Under the pieces are notes generated by a model, which ran no database searches, was not told where the DNA came from, and worked only from the letters and a program-made list of their open reading frames with translations. Shown piece by piece: positions 1-8,923 of a DNA stretch of 55,555 nt. Each line of letters opens with the position of its first letter. Positions within the stretch are counted from its first letter, which is position 1. The DNA is taken from NCBI GenBank assembly GCA_028727105.1, contig JAQYOU010000011.1, positions 1-55,555 on the forward strand, given 5' to 3'. The DNA comes from a bacterium. Lineage in GTDB: Bacteria > Bacillota > Clostridia > Lachnospirales > Lachnospiraceae. A program made the position numbers and the translations under genes.

Positions 1-635
1 TTGATCTCCTTGGAAATAACTGCCTGGAAATCACGAACAATTGTCGGAAATGGGTGCGGTCCCATGACAGATCCGAGCACATAATGTGTATCGGAAATAC
101 GGTTTGTCCACTCTCTCATCGTCTCAGAAACGGCATCTTTCAGGGTTGCAGTTCCAGATGTAACGGCATGTACTTTGGCTCCCAGAAGACGCATTCTGTA
201 TACGTTCAGTGCCTGACGTTCGGTATCTTCTTTACCCATGAAGACTTCACATTCCATGCCCATAAGAGCGGCTGCTGTCGCTGTCGCAACACCGTGCTGT
301 CCGGCTCCGGTCTCTGCGATCACCTTCGTCTTTCCCATGCGCTTTGCCAGTAAGATCTGACCGATCACGTTATTGATCTTGTGGGCGCCGGTATGGTTTA
401 AGTCCTCGCGCTTTAAGTAGATCCTTGTGCCGTATTTTTCTGATAAGCGCTCCGCAAAATAAAGCGGTGTCTCACGTCCCACATACTGTTTTAAATAATA
501 GTGATACTCTTTTAAAAATTCCGGATCATGGATCGCCTCCTCAAATGCTGCGTCCACCTCCGCCAACGTATTCATTAACGACTCGGACACGTACTGTCCG
601 CCAAACTGTCCGTAATAAGCCTTTTCGTTACCCAT
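1..635 (-). CDS. trpB: Tryptophan synthase beta chain (partial, C-terminus beyond left edge)
   Basis: The PLP enzyme that condenses indole with serine in the last step of tryptophan synthesis, working as an alpha2-beta2 complex with TrpA. The visible N-terminal 211 residues begin [18 protein letters not shown]. They include [15 protein letters not shown], where the Lys of HKINN forms the PLP Schiff base, and the following ETGAGQHG motif. The reading frame is open to base 1, so roughly the last half of the protein lies outside. Its ATG overlaps the end of trpF by 8 bp, which indicates translational coupling. trpA is expected next but is not visible. It is controlled by the T-box ahead of trpE. 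Confidence 0.97.
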   Translation of the reverse strand, partial: MGNEKAYYGQFGGQYVSESLMNTLAEVDAAFEEAIHDPEFLKEYHYYLKQYVGRETPLYFAERLSEKYGTRIYLKREDLNHTGAHKINNVIGQILLAKRMGKTKVIAETGAGQHGVATATAAALMGMECEVFMGKEDTERQALNVYRMRLLGAKVHAVTSGTATLKDAVSETMREWTNRISDTHYVLGSVMGPHPFPTIVRDFQAVISKEI

Positions 636-1353
636 TTTTTCGTACCTCACTTATAAATTTTTGTATTTTTTCTTCATCCTTGCCGCTGCCATACTCTTTT
701 TCCACACCGGAGCTGACATCCACGATATCCGGTCTGAATATTTCAATTCCTTCCGCCACATTGGAAGAGGTAAGTCCTCCGGCAAGCACCAGTTTTTTAT
801 CTCCGAATAATGACTTGATCTGCGCTGCGTTTCCGCTGTTCCAGTTGAAGGTTTTGCCGCTGCCAAATGTAACGCCGTCCAGCACATAGGCTTCGATCAA
901 CGCATCCTCCAGCTGCTGACGCTCCATTTTTTCTTCTTCCAACTCACGGTCCTGTTTCGACTCCTCTGCGCTGCCTGCACCAGCTTCCGGCTTTTTCACA
1001 TCCGAACAGGCTCCAATATTGAATGCCCGCCAGATGGGAAGCTTACACTCCCGCAATACTTCCAGCGAGAGTTCTTTATGCACTTGCAAAATATCAAATC
1101 CTGCGATCTCAATCTCCCGGAGCTGATCTACCGTCGGGCTGACCGTGACAGCCACCGTCTTCACAGAAGGATACAGGCTCTTCTTGATCATCACCGCATC
1201 CATCATGCTGATATTTCGCTTGCTCTTTTCATAAAAAACAAATCCCGCGTAATCCGCACCCGCCGCATTCAGCCAGTCCGCTTCCTTCATGGTGGTGATC
1301 CCGCAGATCTTTACCTTCGGTGTGACCGGCGCATCCTGTTGTCTGATACTCAT
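628..1353 (-). CDS. trpF: Phosphoribosylanthranilate isomerase with a charged insertion
   Basis: Catalyses the Amadori rearrangement of phosphoribosylanthranilate to CdRP. This is a TIM-barrel protein of 241 residues, against about 200-210 in most TrpF proteins. The general base Cys17 lies in KVKICGIT and the general acid Asp159 in [26 protein letters not shown] and DVSSGVE form the phosphate-binding end. The start at 1353 follows an AGGAGG six bases upstream, so a longer upstream reading frame is not used. The extra length comes from residues about 119-150, a run rich in Glu, Lys, Gln and Ala inserted just before the catalytic Asp. It follows trpC after an 85 bp gap and overlaps trpB. Confidence 0.95.
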   Translation of the reverse strand: MSIRQQDAPVTPKVKICGITTMKEADWLNAAGADYAGFVFYEKSKRNISMMDAVMIKKSLYPSVKTVAVTVSPTVDQLREIEIAGFDILQVHKELSLEVLRECKLPIWRAFNIGACSDVKKPEAGAGSAEESKQDRELEEEKMERQQLEDALIEAYVLDGVTFGSGKTFNWNSGNAAQIKSLFGDKKLVLAGGLTSSNVAEGIEIFRPDIVDVSSGVEKEYGSGKDEEKIQKFISEVRKNG

Positions 1354-1438
1354 CTCATTCCTCCTGACCACTGTCTCACATCGGATCCTACACGGTTTCT
1401 TCTGATCCGTTCTGTTTCTTGCCGACGCACGTTTCCAT

Positions 1439-2212
1439 CTACAAGGATTTCCAGTGATCTGCCAGGGTTCGCGGATCATCTGCCTCCATCAGCGCCCGGC
1501 CGATCAGAAATGCATCCACCTGCTGCTCTTTTAATAGCCGGATGTCATCATCCGTGATGATCCCGCTCTCTGCCACAAAGCATTTCTCCTTTGGCACCAT
1601 CGGCCGGAGCCGAACCGTGTTGTCTAACGAGATCGTGAAGTCTTTTAAGTTGCGGTTGTTGACGCCAATGATCTTTGCGTCCAGCTTCAGCGCCCGTTCC
1701 AGCTCTGCCTCATCATGGGTCTCCACCAGTGCATCCATGCCAAGTTCATATGCAAGTGCATAAAAATCCTTCATCTGTACATCGTCCAGAATTGCCGCGA
1801 TCAAAAGGATCGCATCTGCGCCGATGGCCTTTGCCTCATAGAACTGATACTCATCGATCATAAAATCCTTGCGGATCATCGGAAGCTTCGTCTGTCTGCG
1901 GATCTCCTTAAAATCATCCACATGTCCGTGAAAATGATCCTCCTCCGTCAGACAGGAGATGACATCCACCGATGCGCTGTAATCCGCGATCCGCTCAGTG
2001 AGCGAGACCTTACTCGTAATCGTTCCGAGGCTGGGCGATGCCTTTTTGAACTCTCCGATGATGGAGATTCCCGGCTTTTTCAGATTTTCATAAAAGCTTC
2101 TGTCTGTTGTCTCCTGTTGCTCTGCCAGCCGGCGCATCGCCTGCAGGTCGATCCTCTTTTTGTGCTCCGCCAAACGTATTTTTTTATCTGCTACAATGTC
2201 ATCTAAGATCAT
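1439..2212 (-). CDS. trpC: Indole-3-glycerol phosphate synthase
   Basis: Closes the indole ring from CdRP. It is a 257-residue single-domain TIM barrel, the normal length for a TrpC that is not fused to TrpF. Recognisable motifs are GEFKKASPSLG with the substrate-binding and catalytic lysines, MIRKDFMID, DAILLIAAIL, and IGVNNRNLKDF. The ATG sits one base after the trpG stop, so the two genes are directly adjacent. The position between them, where trpD normally lies in clostridial operons, is empty. Confidence 0.96.
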   Translation of the reverse strand: MILDDIVADKKIRLAEHKKRIDLQAMRRLAEQQETTDRSFYENLKKPGISIIGEFKKASPSLGTITSKVSLTERIADYSASVDVISCLTEEDHFHGHVDDFKEIRRQTKLPMIRKDFMIDEYQFYEAKAIGADAILLIAAILDDVQMKDFYALAYELGMDALVETHDEAELERALKLDAKIIGVNNRNLKDFTISLDNTVRLRPMVPKEKCFVAESGIITDDDIRLLKEQQVDAFLIGRALMEADDPRTLADHWKSL

Positions 2213-2213
2213 A

Positions 2214-2783
2214 TTAAATCACCCCGTTTACAAAGTTCTCTACCATTCGTTTTCCGTGCTCTGTATAGATGGATTCCGGGTGAAACTGTAAACCAATGAC
2301 CGGATACTCCTTATGGCGCATCGCCATGATCTCGCCGTCCTCCGTCCGTGCCAGCACCCGCAGACAATCGGGAAGATCCTCATTTTGCACTGCCAATGAA
2401 TGGTATCGCGCCACCTTGATGGGTGTGTCGATGCCTGTAAAAACACTGCTGCCGTCATGACTGATCAGCGACTGCTTTCCGTGGAACAGCTGCTTTGCGT
2501 AGGAGACCGTTCCGCCCAACGCCTGACCGATACATTGATGTCCCAGGCAGATGCCGAGGATCGGAATCTTGTCGTAAAACTCTTTTACCACGTCCATGCA
2601 GATGCCTGCCTCATCCGGGTTTTTCGGTCCGGGCGAAAGTACGATTCGCTCCGGCTGAAGCTCTTTTATTTCATCGATCGTGATCTTATCGTTTCGGACG
2701 ACTCTGACATCCTCCGCAAATATTCCAATATACTGATACAGGTTAAAAGTAAATGAATCGTAATTATCAATCAGTAAGATCAT
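2214..2783 (-). CDS. trpG: Anthranilate synthase component II (glutamine amidotransferase)
   Basis: Supplies ammonia from glutamine to TrpE. This is a 189-residue class-I amidotransferase. The nucleophile Cys lies in GICLGHQCIGQ and the catalytic His-Glu pair in QFHPESI. The start at 2783 (MILLIDNYDSFTFN) follows GAGGAGG and overlaps the trpE stop as ATGA. It is not fused to TrpD, and no TrpD-like residues follow. A para-aminobenzoate role (PabA) is possible for such amidotransferases, but the operon position argues for TrpG. Confidence 0.95.
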   Translation of the reverse strand: MILLIDNYDSFTFNLYQYIGIFAEDVRVVRNDKITIDEIKELQPERIVLSPGPKNPDEAGICMDVVKEFYDKIPILGICLGHQCIGQALGGTVSYAKQLFHGKQSLISHDGSSVFTGIDTPIKVARYHSLAVQNEDLPDCLRVLARTEDGEIMAMRHKEYPVIGLQFHPESIYTEHGKRMVENFVNGVI

Positions 2784-4195
2784 AAGTTTTCCTCCTCTAC
2801 CAGCGTCTTTGCCAGTGCCATTACCTTGTTGCAGCATTCCTTGTACTCATTTTTCGGAACCGAATCTGCCACGATACCGGCGCCGGCCTGCAGGTAAACC
2901 TTATTTCCTTTTTTCACCATGGTACGGATCGTGATACAGAAATCCATGTTGCCGCCAAAATCAATGTATCCGGTTGCTCCGCCGTACAGCCCTCTGCGCT
3001 GCGTCTCCAGCTCATCGATGATCTCCATGGCCCGGATCTTCGGTGCGCCGGACAATGTTCCCGCCGGCAAAAAGCTTGACACCAGATCCAGCGGATGAAA
3101 CTCTCCTTTTTTTCTGCCCTCCACCATGGATACGATGTGCATCACATGGGAATAATTCTGCACTTCCATGAATTTTGTCACCTTCACGGTTCCAAACTCT
3201 GAAATGCGTCCCATATCGTTTCTTGCCAGATCCACCAGCATCACGTGCTCCGCACGCTCCTTTTCATCCCGCAGCAGATCATCCTTTAAAAGCGCATCCT
3301 CCTGTGCATCCGCTCCTCTGCGTCTGGTGCCTGCGATGGGACAGGTAAATACATGGTCTCCCTGCTGCTTCACGATCATCTCCGGCGAGCTTCCGATGAC
3401 TTCAAAATCTCCGTAATTGAAGTAATACAAATACGGAGAAGGATTTAACTCCCGCAGCTCCTTATACAGTTCAAAGCCCTCCTGACCGGTCTCAATCGTC
3501 CAACGCTGGGATAATACCGTCTGAAACACATGACCCTCGCGGATGTAATGCCTGATCTTTTCTACCTTCTCGCTGTACTGTTCCAGTGTATCAGACTGTT
3601 CGATGATCCTTCCGTCATGATGGAAATTCTTTTGGATAGGACCGCTTCCTGCTTCGCGGCACACGGTGATCATCTGATTTGCAAGTTCGAGTGCCCGGAG
3701 CTTTCCCTCCTCGCTGTCCTCATCCAAAACGATGGCTGTCAGTGTCTCCGCCACATGATCCACCAGTACGAAACGGGTCATCAGCATCATCTGTACGGTC
3801 TCGATACCGATCGTGTCGGGATTATCATCCGGTAAGTCTTCCGTATACCGCACAAAATCATATCCAAGGTTTCCCACCAGTCCGCCGGTGAAGGCCAGCT
3901 CCTGATTGTCCTTTCGAATCTCGAAGCTGCTGTAGTAATCCTTTAACAGCTCACAGGGGTTTCCTTCCATTACCGTTTCCGTACCGTCTGTCCTTGTGAT
4001 CACCAGGGAATTGCCCCGGGAAGAAATGATCTCCTCCGGCTCCGGCCCGAAAAATGTGTAACGGTCGTAGTTTTTATCGTAGGACTCTAATAAAAATCCC
4101 TTTTTCTTTCCCACCAGCTGTTCGTACATATTGATCGGTGTCTCGTTGACGATGCTGACTGTCTTTTTATAAAGGCGTAAAACTCGTTTGTCCAT
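2780..4195 (-). CDS. trpE: Anthranilate synthase component I
   Basis: Converts chorismate to anthranilate with TrpG, the committed step of tryptophan synthesis. It has 471 residues. The N-terminal LLESYD matches the LLES element that binds feedback tryptophan. The C-terminal chorismate-binding domain shows IAGTRRRG, LLRDEKERAEHVMLVDLARND and PAGTLSGAPKIRAMEIIDELE-type motifs. It is the first gene after the T-box leader, with the ATG 28 bp after the leader terminator tract. Expression should therefore follow uncharged tRNA-Trp, and activity should follow tryptophan. Confidence 0.96.
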   Translation of the reverse strand: MDKRVLRLYKKTVSIVNETPINMYEQLVGKKKGFLLESYDKNYDRYTFFGPEPEEIISSRGNSLVITRTDGTETVMEGNPCELLKDYYSSFEIRKDNQELAFTGGLVGNLGYDFVRYTEDLPDDNPDTIGIETVQMMLMTRFVLVDHVAETLTAIVLDEDSEEGKLRALELANQMITVCREAGSGPIQKNFHHDGRIIEQSDTLEQYSEKVEKIRHYIREGHVFQTVLSQRWTIETGQEGFELYKELRELNPSPYLYYFNYGDFEVIGSSPEMIVKQQGDHVFTCPIAGTRRRGADAQEDALLKDDLLRDEKERAEHVMLVDLARNDMGRISEFGTVKVTKFMEVQNYSHVMHIVSMVEGRKKGEFHPLDLVSSFLPAGTLSGAPKIRAMEIIDELETQRRGLYGGATGYIDFGGNMDFCITIRTMVKKGNKVYLQAGAGIVADSVPKNEYKECCNKVMALAKTLVEEENL

Positions 4196-4223
4196 GTGTG
4201 TATTCTCCCTTCTGTTTTTGGAT

Positions 4224-4265
4224 AAAAAGAAAGTCCCCGGCGCGAAGATCCTTCGCGTCAGGGAC
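4224..4265 (-). terminator. T-box attenuation terminator
   Basis: A GC-rich stem (GTCCC.GCGCGAAG with CTTCGCG.GGGAC, 4233-4265) is followed on the minus strand by TTTCTTTTT. It ends transcription ahead of trpE when charged tRNA-Trp is plentiful. Confidence 0.9.
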
Positions 4266-4569
4266 GATGTTTACCGTGGTGCCACCCTTTTTCAAAAGTA
4301 TTATCTGGTTGATAAAACAAAAAGCTGATATTCCAATCGGAATATCAGCCACCAATTCTACTTTTCTTGATCCGATACGGAGAGCCATGCTCCCGATATC
4401 TTTCCCCTATAACGTGAGGTCACGGCATCCGCTACTAAACTTCGCTTTGCGTCTCGCAAATCCATTCCCGAAAAACTATCTCGCCGTTTCCCACCATCCC
4501 GGCTCTCTGTGCAGAATCGAATTACGGTACTCCTTTTGGTCATCGATTTTGTTTATGTGCTTTTTAATT
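4224..4569 (-). promoter_or_regulatory. Tryptophan-specifier T-box riboswitch leader
   Basis: The leader of trpE senses uncharged tRNA-Trp. Reading down the minus strand, AGAGAG and a GGTGGGAAACG stretch mark stem I. The specifier lies in GGGAATGGATTT, with TGG (Trp) at 4462-4464. The conserved T-box AGGGTGGCACCACGG is at 4274-4288. A strong hairpin (4233-4265) with a T tract at 4224-4230 is the terminator that competes with the antiterminator. All elements are in the canonical order and spacing. Confidence 0.95.
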
Positions 4570-4575
4570 GAACCA

Positions 4576-4604
4576 AGGATACTACTTCTTACCAGGTTTG
4601 TCAA
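4576..4604 (-). promoter_or_regulatory. trp operon promoter
   Basis: On the minus strand TTGACA (4599-4604) is separated by 17 bp from TATCCT (4576-4581). Transcription would start near 4569, giving a leader of about 370 nt that contains the whole T-box. Confidence 0.85.
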
Positions 4605-4619
4605 GAGTTTTTTGCTTCA

Positions 4620-4689
4620 GGGACGCTTCTTTTGCCACGACCATCGCCCTTTGCCACGAGGAGCGCCCTTTGCCGCAAGGAGCACCCTA
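4620..4689. repeat. Dispersed structured repeat, copy A (half element with 19-bp subrepeats)
   Basis: It begins GGGACGCTTCTTTTGCC and contains three consecutive units of about 19 bp: TTTGCCACGACCATCGCCC, TTTGCCACGAGGAGCGCCC and TTTGCCGCAAGGAGCACCC. The same sequence forms the right arm of the element at 8924-9071. Copy A ends in CCCTA, which supplies the TAG stop of the adjacent minus-strand gene. It lies between that gene and the trp promoter. Confidence 0.75.
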
Positions 4690-5769
4690 TGACATGGCCA
4701 GCATCAGCTGCTGCATCAGGTCATTGACGGACATCAGCTTCTTGATGCGGCCCACATTTGCACCGCAGAAAATCAGGCCGTGGTCCAGATCACCCTTCAC
4801 CGCATTGACCAGCGCCTTGGTGATGCAATAGGGCACCTTTGCGGGATTGCAGTGTTCCAGACACTGATAGCACTTTGTGATTGGTTCCCTTTTTGTCTCT
4901 ACATTCTGCATAAATACGTTGTGCAATGCGCGTCCGGGCATACCAACCGGACTCTGCACGGTCACCACGTCATCCTCATCCGCCCAGAGATAGGCATCCT
5001 TATACGCTTCCGACGCATCGCACTCATAGGTCGCCACAAAACGACTGGCCACCTGCACGCCCTCTGCACCCAGCGACAGCGCATGCGCCACATCCTTACT
5101 GTCGAAAATTCCTCCTGCCGCGACCACCGGAATATGTTTTTCATGCTTGTTCGCAAATTCCTTCGTACAAGCGATGATGTGACGGATCTCATCGTCGTAC
5201 TGCTCCGGTGTAAGCTCTGCCAGCTGCTCTCTGGAAAAGCCCAGATGTCCGCCTGCTTTCGGTCCCTCCACGATGACCAGATCCGGCAGACAGTCATACT
5301 TCTTTTCCCACATTTTTAAGATGATACGTGCTGCCTTTTCTGAGGATACGATGGATGCCAGCGCCGGAGCTTCCTCCTTTTTATAGTTGAACTTCTCGAT
5401 GGCTGTGCGGACGATACCGGGCAGATCCACCGGAAGCCCTGCACCGCAAATGATCAGATCTGCCTTTGCCTTGACTGCCTCCGGCACATGCTCCTTGTAG
5501 TTCTTTAACGCTACCATGATGTTCACACCCACCATACCTGCGCCCTGTGCGATTTCCTTCGCCCGTGCGATATGCTTGTCGATGGCACGGAGATTGCACT
5601 CATTTTCGTGCCCTTCAAAGCCTTCCTCATCATAGCCGATCTGCGCCGTGGAGATGACACCGATGCCGCCCTCTTTTGCCACAGCACCTGCCAGTGAGCT
5701 TCGGCTGACACCGACACCCATGCCGCCCTGTATGATCGGAATGGAAGCGATCCGATTTCCTATTTGCAA
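4687..5769 (-). CDS. Nitronate monooxygenase / FabK-like flavoprotein
   Basis: A 360-residue FMN-dependent TIM-barrel protein of the 2-nitropropane dioxygenase family. Visible motifs are PIIQGGMGVG near the N-terminus, VEGPKAGGHLG with the family His, and the phosphate-binding AAGGIFD and LGAEGVQVASRF. A C-terminal CYQCLEHC cluster is common in clostridial members. Substrate is unknown: nitronate oxidation is the family activity, and enoyl-ACP reductase II (FabK) is a relative. No fab genes are adjacent. No ATG is available: the frame opens at a TTG, and the only purine-rich site (AAGGGAGA) is about 15 bases upstream, so the exact start is unsure. The stop codon lies inside the dispersed repeat. 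Confidence 0.85.
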   Translation of the reverse strand: MQIGNRIASIPIIQGGMGVGVSRSSLAGAVAKEGGIGVISTAQIGYDEEGFEGHENECNLRAIDKHIARAKEIAQGAGMVGVNIMVALKNYKEHVPEAVKAKADLIICGAGLPVDLPGIVRTAIEKFNYKKEEAPALASIVSSEKAARIILKMWEKKYDCLPDLVIVEGPKAGGHLGFSREQLAELTPEQYDDEIRHIIACTKEFANKHEKHIPVVAAGGIFDSKDVAHALSLGAEGVQVASRFVATYECDASEAYKDAYLWADEDDVVTVQSPVGMPGRALHNVFMQNVETKREPITKCYQCLEHCNPAKVPYCITKALVNAVKGDLDHGLIFCGANVGRIKKLMSVNDLMQQLMLAMS

Positions 5770-5861
5770 TGTTTTATTTACGAAGTCTCCCTTACAATTT
5801 CATGTAGTTTTGATTACCAGATGTAATTATGATCATTACTACCATGTTTTTCAATAAGAAA

Positions 5862-6791
5862 TTACATTCTTTTGAAAAAAAGACAAGAATTTCCGTCAGG
5901 ATTTTCACCTCCACCTTTTATCTGCCGTTCCAATTCAGAAGCTGCTATACTTAGGGATATACCTTTCCGTTTCAGAAGACAGATATTTCTGGCAGGAATG
6001 TCCGGTTTCATGTTAAGGATAACCAGCTTCTCCATATTTTCATTTTCCAGAAAATCTGTTGGAACAAATCCAATACCCAGATCGGATTTTACCATAGATA
6101 AAATCTGATCTGCTGTGGCAGCTTCTACGTCCGGCGTAAAGAACATCCCCATCCTACTGAAAACATCCGAATAAAAACGGAAAGACGCCGTTTGCTCCCC
6201 CAGCCCGATCAATGGATATTTTTTTAGTTCTTCCCCGGTGAGAGCCGTCCCCATAGAAAGAGAAAACGCCGTGCTGCAGACCGGCACTTCCCGGATGCTT
6301 CGAAGTACCTCTGACCCAAGCCCCACAGGAAGTGCAAACGGTTCTGTTATGATTGCAAAATCTGCCAGCCCTTTTTTCAGCACATCCACTGCCTGCAGCG
6401 TAGACTGACTTGATATCCGGATCCGAATACCGGGATAAGTCTTTCGAAAGGATTTTAAAGCCGGAAGCAGTACACAATGAAGCGCGATCTCACTGGTTGC
6501 CACCGTAACGACACCTGACTCCAGACTTTTATCCCTGGCTATTTCTTCCTCTCCGCTCAGGATATGTTCAAACGCAACGGATATGTGAGCATACAGTTTT
6601 TCCCCTTCCGGAGTTAGCATAATGCCATGACGCTGTCTTACAAACAACGTACATCCTAGTGCTTCTTCCAGCTTTTTCATCATTCTGGTAATGTTCGGCT
6701 GATTATTCATGAGTGCCTTGGCAGCTCCGGTAAAACTCTTGTATTTTGCTACATAATAAAAGACTCTGTAATAGTCATAGCTGATGTTCAT
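5862..6791 (-). CDS. LysR-family transcriptional regulator
   Basis: A 309-residue regulator. The N-terminal winged helix-turn-helix (residues about 1-60, with SFTGAAKALMNNQPNITRMMKKLEEALG) is followed by a LysR substrate-binding domain. The effector cannot be told. It is divergent from the MATE exporter across 117 bp, the arrangement in which LysR proteins usually control both genes. The intergenic region holds AT-rich dyads around 6825-6840 that could be its operator. It could also act on the nitronate monooxygenase gene that lies downstream on the same strand. Confidence 0.9.
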   Translation of the reverse strand: MNISYDYYRVFYYVAKYKSFTGAAKALMNNQPNITRMMKKLEEALGCTLFVRQRHGIMLTPEGEKLYAHISVAFEHILSGEEEIARDKSLESGVVTVATSEIALHCVLLPALKSFRKTYPGIRIRISSQSTLQAVDVLKKGLADFAIITEPFALPVGLGSEVLRSIREVPVCSTAFSLSMGTALTGEELKKYPLIGLGEQTASFRFYSDVFSRMGMFFTPDVEAATADQILSMVKSDLGIGFVPTDFLENENMEKLVILNMKPDIPARNICLLKRKGISLSIAASELERQIKGGGENPDGNSCLFFKRM

Positions 6792-6841
6792 TGCAGTTCC
6801 TCACATATCATTTTTATATATTACAATTGCATAATTGATAT

Positions 6842-6870
6842 TTTACACATATCTTTTTACGGATTATAAT
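6842..6870 (+). promoter_or_regulatory. MATE gene promoter in the divergent LysR/MATE region
   Basis: TTTACA (6842-6847), 17 bp, then TATAAT (6865-6870). It is followed by GGGAGG ahead of the ATG at 6909. The AATTGCATAATTG stretch just upstream is a plausible LysR site. Confidence 0.7.
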
Positions 6871-6908
6871 ACGATCGGTAAGAAAAAACAATGGGAGGAA
6901 TGTGAAAA

Positions 6909-8228
6909 ATGAACAAAGATCTGACTGTGGGGAATCCACAGACCGTACTGAGGAAATTCTGTATGCCTCTATTCGGCAGCATTATTTTTCAGCAGCTCTA
7001 CAATATAGCCGACAGTCTGGTTGCCGGAAAGTTTATTGGAGAAAATGCACTGGCGGCAGTGGGCAACAGCTATGAGATCACATTGATCTTTATCGCTTTT
7101 GCCTTCGGCTGCAACATGGGATGTTCCGTTGTCGTCTCCAGGCTATTCGGTGCCAGAAAATATAAAGAGATGAAGACCGCTGTATACACTGCCTGTATCT
7201 TCAGCGGTATTGTGTGTATCCTGCTAATGCTCATCGGGATTGCCGGCTCCGGAATGCTGCTTCGGTTCATCCGCACCCCGGATGAAGTATTTGCGGATTC
7301 AAAACTGTATCTGGATATTTATGCATGGGGATTACCCTTTGTCTTTTTCTACAATATCGCTACCGGTATCTTCTCTGCACTCGGAGACTCCAAAACACCT
7401 TTTTTCTTCCTGGCGGTATCATCTTTGTCTAATATCGCGGTAGATATCTGGTTTGTCAAGGCATTCCATATGGGAGTTGCCGGTGTGGCCTGGGCGACCT
7501 TTCTCTGTCAGGGGATCAGCTGTATTCTGGCAATGATCGTCGTATTCCGCAGACTTTCCGGAATGAAAGAAAAAGCACCGCTCTTTGATCCGCAGATCTT
7601 AAGGCAGATTGTAATAATCGCCATTCCAAGCACCCTTCAGCAGAGCTTTATTTCCATCGGAAATATTCTGATCCAGAGCATTATCAATGGATTCGGGGCA
7701 CCTGTCATGGCGGGATATTCCGCCGCCGTAAAACTGAATAATCTGGTGATCACTTCCTTTACCACACTTGGAAACGGAATTTCCAACTATACGGCACAGA
7801 ATCTCGGAGCCCAAAAGCTCGATCGTGTGAAGCAGGGCTTTGGCGTTGGAGTCAGATTGGTATGGATGTTGAGCTTCCCTCTGTTCCTTCTCTACTTCTT
7901 TGGCGGAAACATCGTATTAAAACTCTTTATGGATGATCCGACCGAACTTGCCATGCACACAGGCATTACCTATCTGAAGATCCTGTCCCCTTTCTACTTC
8001 ATAGTATCTGCAAAGTTAGTGGCAGATGGCATTTTAAGAGGCGCAGGTATGATGAAAAAGTTTATGATCGGCACTTTTACAGATCTGATCCTGCGTGTGC
8101 TTCTTGCTTTCTGCTTCTCAAAAACAGTACTCGGCGCAACCGGGATCTGGTGTGCATGGCCGATCGGTTGGTGCGTTGCTGCAGTTCTGTCCATCGGATT
8201 TTATTACAACGGACCATGGAAACATTGA
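6909..8228 (+). CDS. MATE-family multidrug/organic cation antiporter
   Basis: A 439-residue integral membrane protein with about 12 predicted transmembrane segments. The N-terminal pattern is typical of MatE proteins: FCMPLFGSIIFQQLYNIADS, then AVGNSYEITL. It exports drugs or metabolites in exchange for Na+ or H+. The second MatE repeat begins near residue 230 with AIPSTLQQSFISIGN. The GGGAGG ribosome-binding site fixes the ATG at 6909. Regulation by the divergent LysR protein is likely from position only. Confidence 0.93.
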   Translation: MNKDLTVGNPQTVLRKFCMPLFGSIIFQQLYNIADSLVAGKFIGENALAAVGNSYEITLIFIAFAFGCNMGCSVVVSRLFGARKYKEMKTAVYTACIFSGIVCILLMLIGIAGSGMLLRFIRTPDEVFADSKLYLDIYAWGLPFVFFYNIATGIFSALGDSKTPFFFLAVSSLSNIAVDIWFVKAFHMGVAGVAWATFLCQGISCILAMIVVFRRLSGMKEKAPLFDPQILRQIVIIAIPSTLQQSFISIGNILIQSIINGFGAPVMAGYSAAVKLNNLVITSFTTLGNGISNYTAQNLGAQKLDRVKQGFGVGVRLVWMLSFPLFLLYFFGGNIVLKLFMDDPTELAMHTGITYLKILSPFYFIVSAKLVADGILRGAGMMKKFMIGTFTDLILRVLLAFCFSKTVLGATGIWCAWPIGWCVAAVLSIGFYYNGPWKH

Positions 8229-8256
8229 CCTCGGACTGGATCCAGCTGCATAAAAG

Positions 8257-8286
8257 GGGCTCCTGCCTCACTTGACAGGAGTCCCT
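8257..8286. terminator. Terminator between MATE gene and udk (bidirectional)
   Basis: GGGGCTCCTG (8257-8266) pairs with CAGGAGTCCC (8277-8286). On the minus strand it is followed by CCTTTTATG. The convergent genes end on either side of it. Confidence 0.7.
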
Positions 8287-8293
8287 TACATGT

Positions 8294-8911
8294 TTATTCC
8301 GCCAGCAAATGTCTCAGATACTCCTTTAACATCGTGACACCGATGGTGTTCTCGCCACCTCTGGGGATGATCACATCTGCGTATCGCTTGGAGGGCTCCA
8401 CAAAGACCTCATACATGGGCTTTACCGTTGCCTCATACTGATCCAGAATGGATGAGACGCTGCGGGCTCGCTCCACCGTATCTCTGCGGATACGGCGCAT
8501 CAGACGCTCGTCTGCATCAGCGTCCACAAAGATTTTTGCATCCATCAGATCACGCAGTTCCTTGTTTTCCAGAATCAAAAAGCCTTCAATGATGATCATC
8601 TTCTTCGGTTCGATGTGCTCCGTCTCTTTTGCCCGGTTGTGGATCGTGTAGTCGTACACGGGAATGTCCACTGCCTGTCCCTTCATAAGCTTTCGCACGT
8701 CCTCCACCATTCGTTCTGTCTCAAAGGAATTCGGATGGTCGTAATTCAACTGGCTGCGCGCCTCGTAATCCATGTCATCATGGGCCTTGTAATAACTATC
8801 GTGACCCAGTACGACTATATCTTCTCCAAAATACTCCTGTATCTTTTTTACGATCGTTGTCTTACCGGAAGCGGAACCTCCCGCAACGCCAATCACATGA
8901 ATCTTTCGCAT
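8294..8911 (-). CDS. udk: Uridine kinase
   Basis: Phosphorylates uridine and cytidine in pyrimidine salvage. The 205 residues carry the P-loop GVAGGSASGKTT at the N-terminus, followed by DSYYK, NYDHPNSFE, PVYDYTIHNR and IIIEGFLIL, all typical of uridine kinases. The start at 8911 (MRKIHVIG) is preceded by AAAGGAGAA. The open frame continues upstream, but only through the dispersed repeat, so that extension is not coding. It appears monocistronic. Confidence 0.94.
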   Translation of the reverse strand: MRKIHVIGVAGGSASGKTTIVKKIQEYFGEDIVVLGHDSYYKAHDDMDYEARSQLNYDHPNSFETERMVEDVRKLMKGQAVDIPVYDYTIHNRAKETEHIEPKKMIIIEGFLILENKELRDLMDAKIFVDADADERLMRRIRRDTVERARSVSSILDQYEATVKPMYEVFVEPSKRYADVIIPRGGENTIGVTMLKEYLRHLLAE

Positions 8912-8923
8912 AATTCTCCTTTC

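Noticed and set aside
1354..1479. Extended N-terminus for TrpF
   Set aside because: Residues upstream of MSIRQQ are Arg/Cys-rich and unlike TrpF, while AGGAGG marks the internal ATG.
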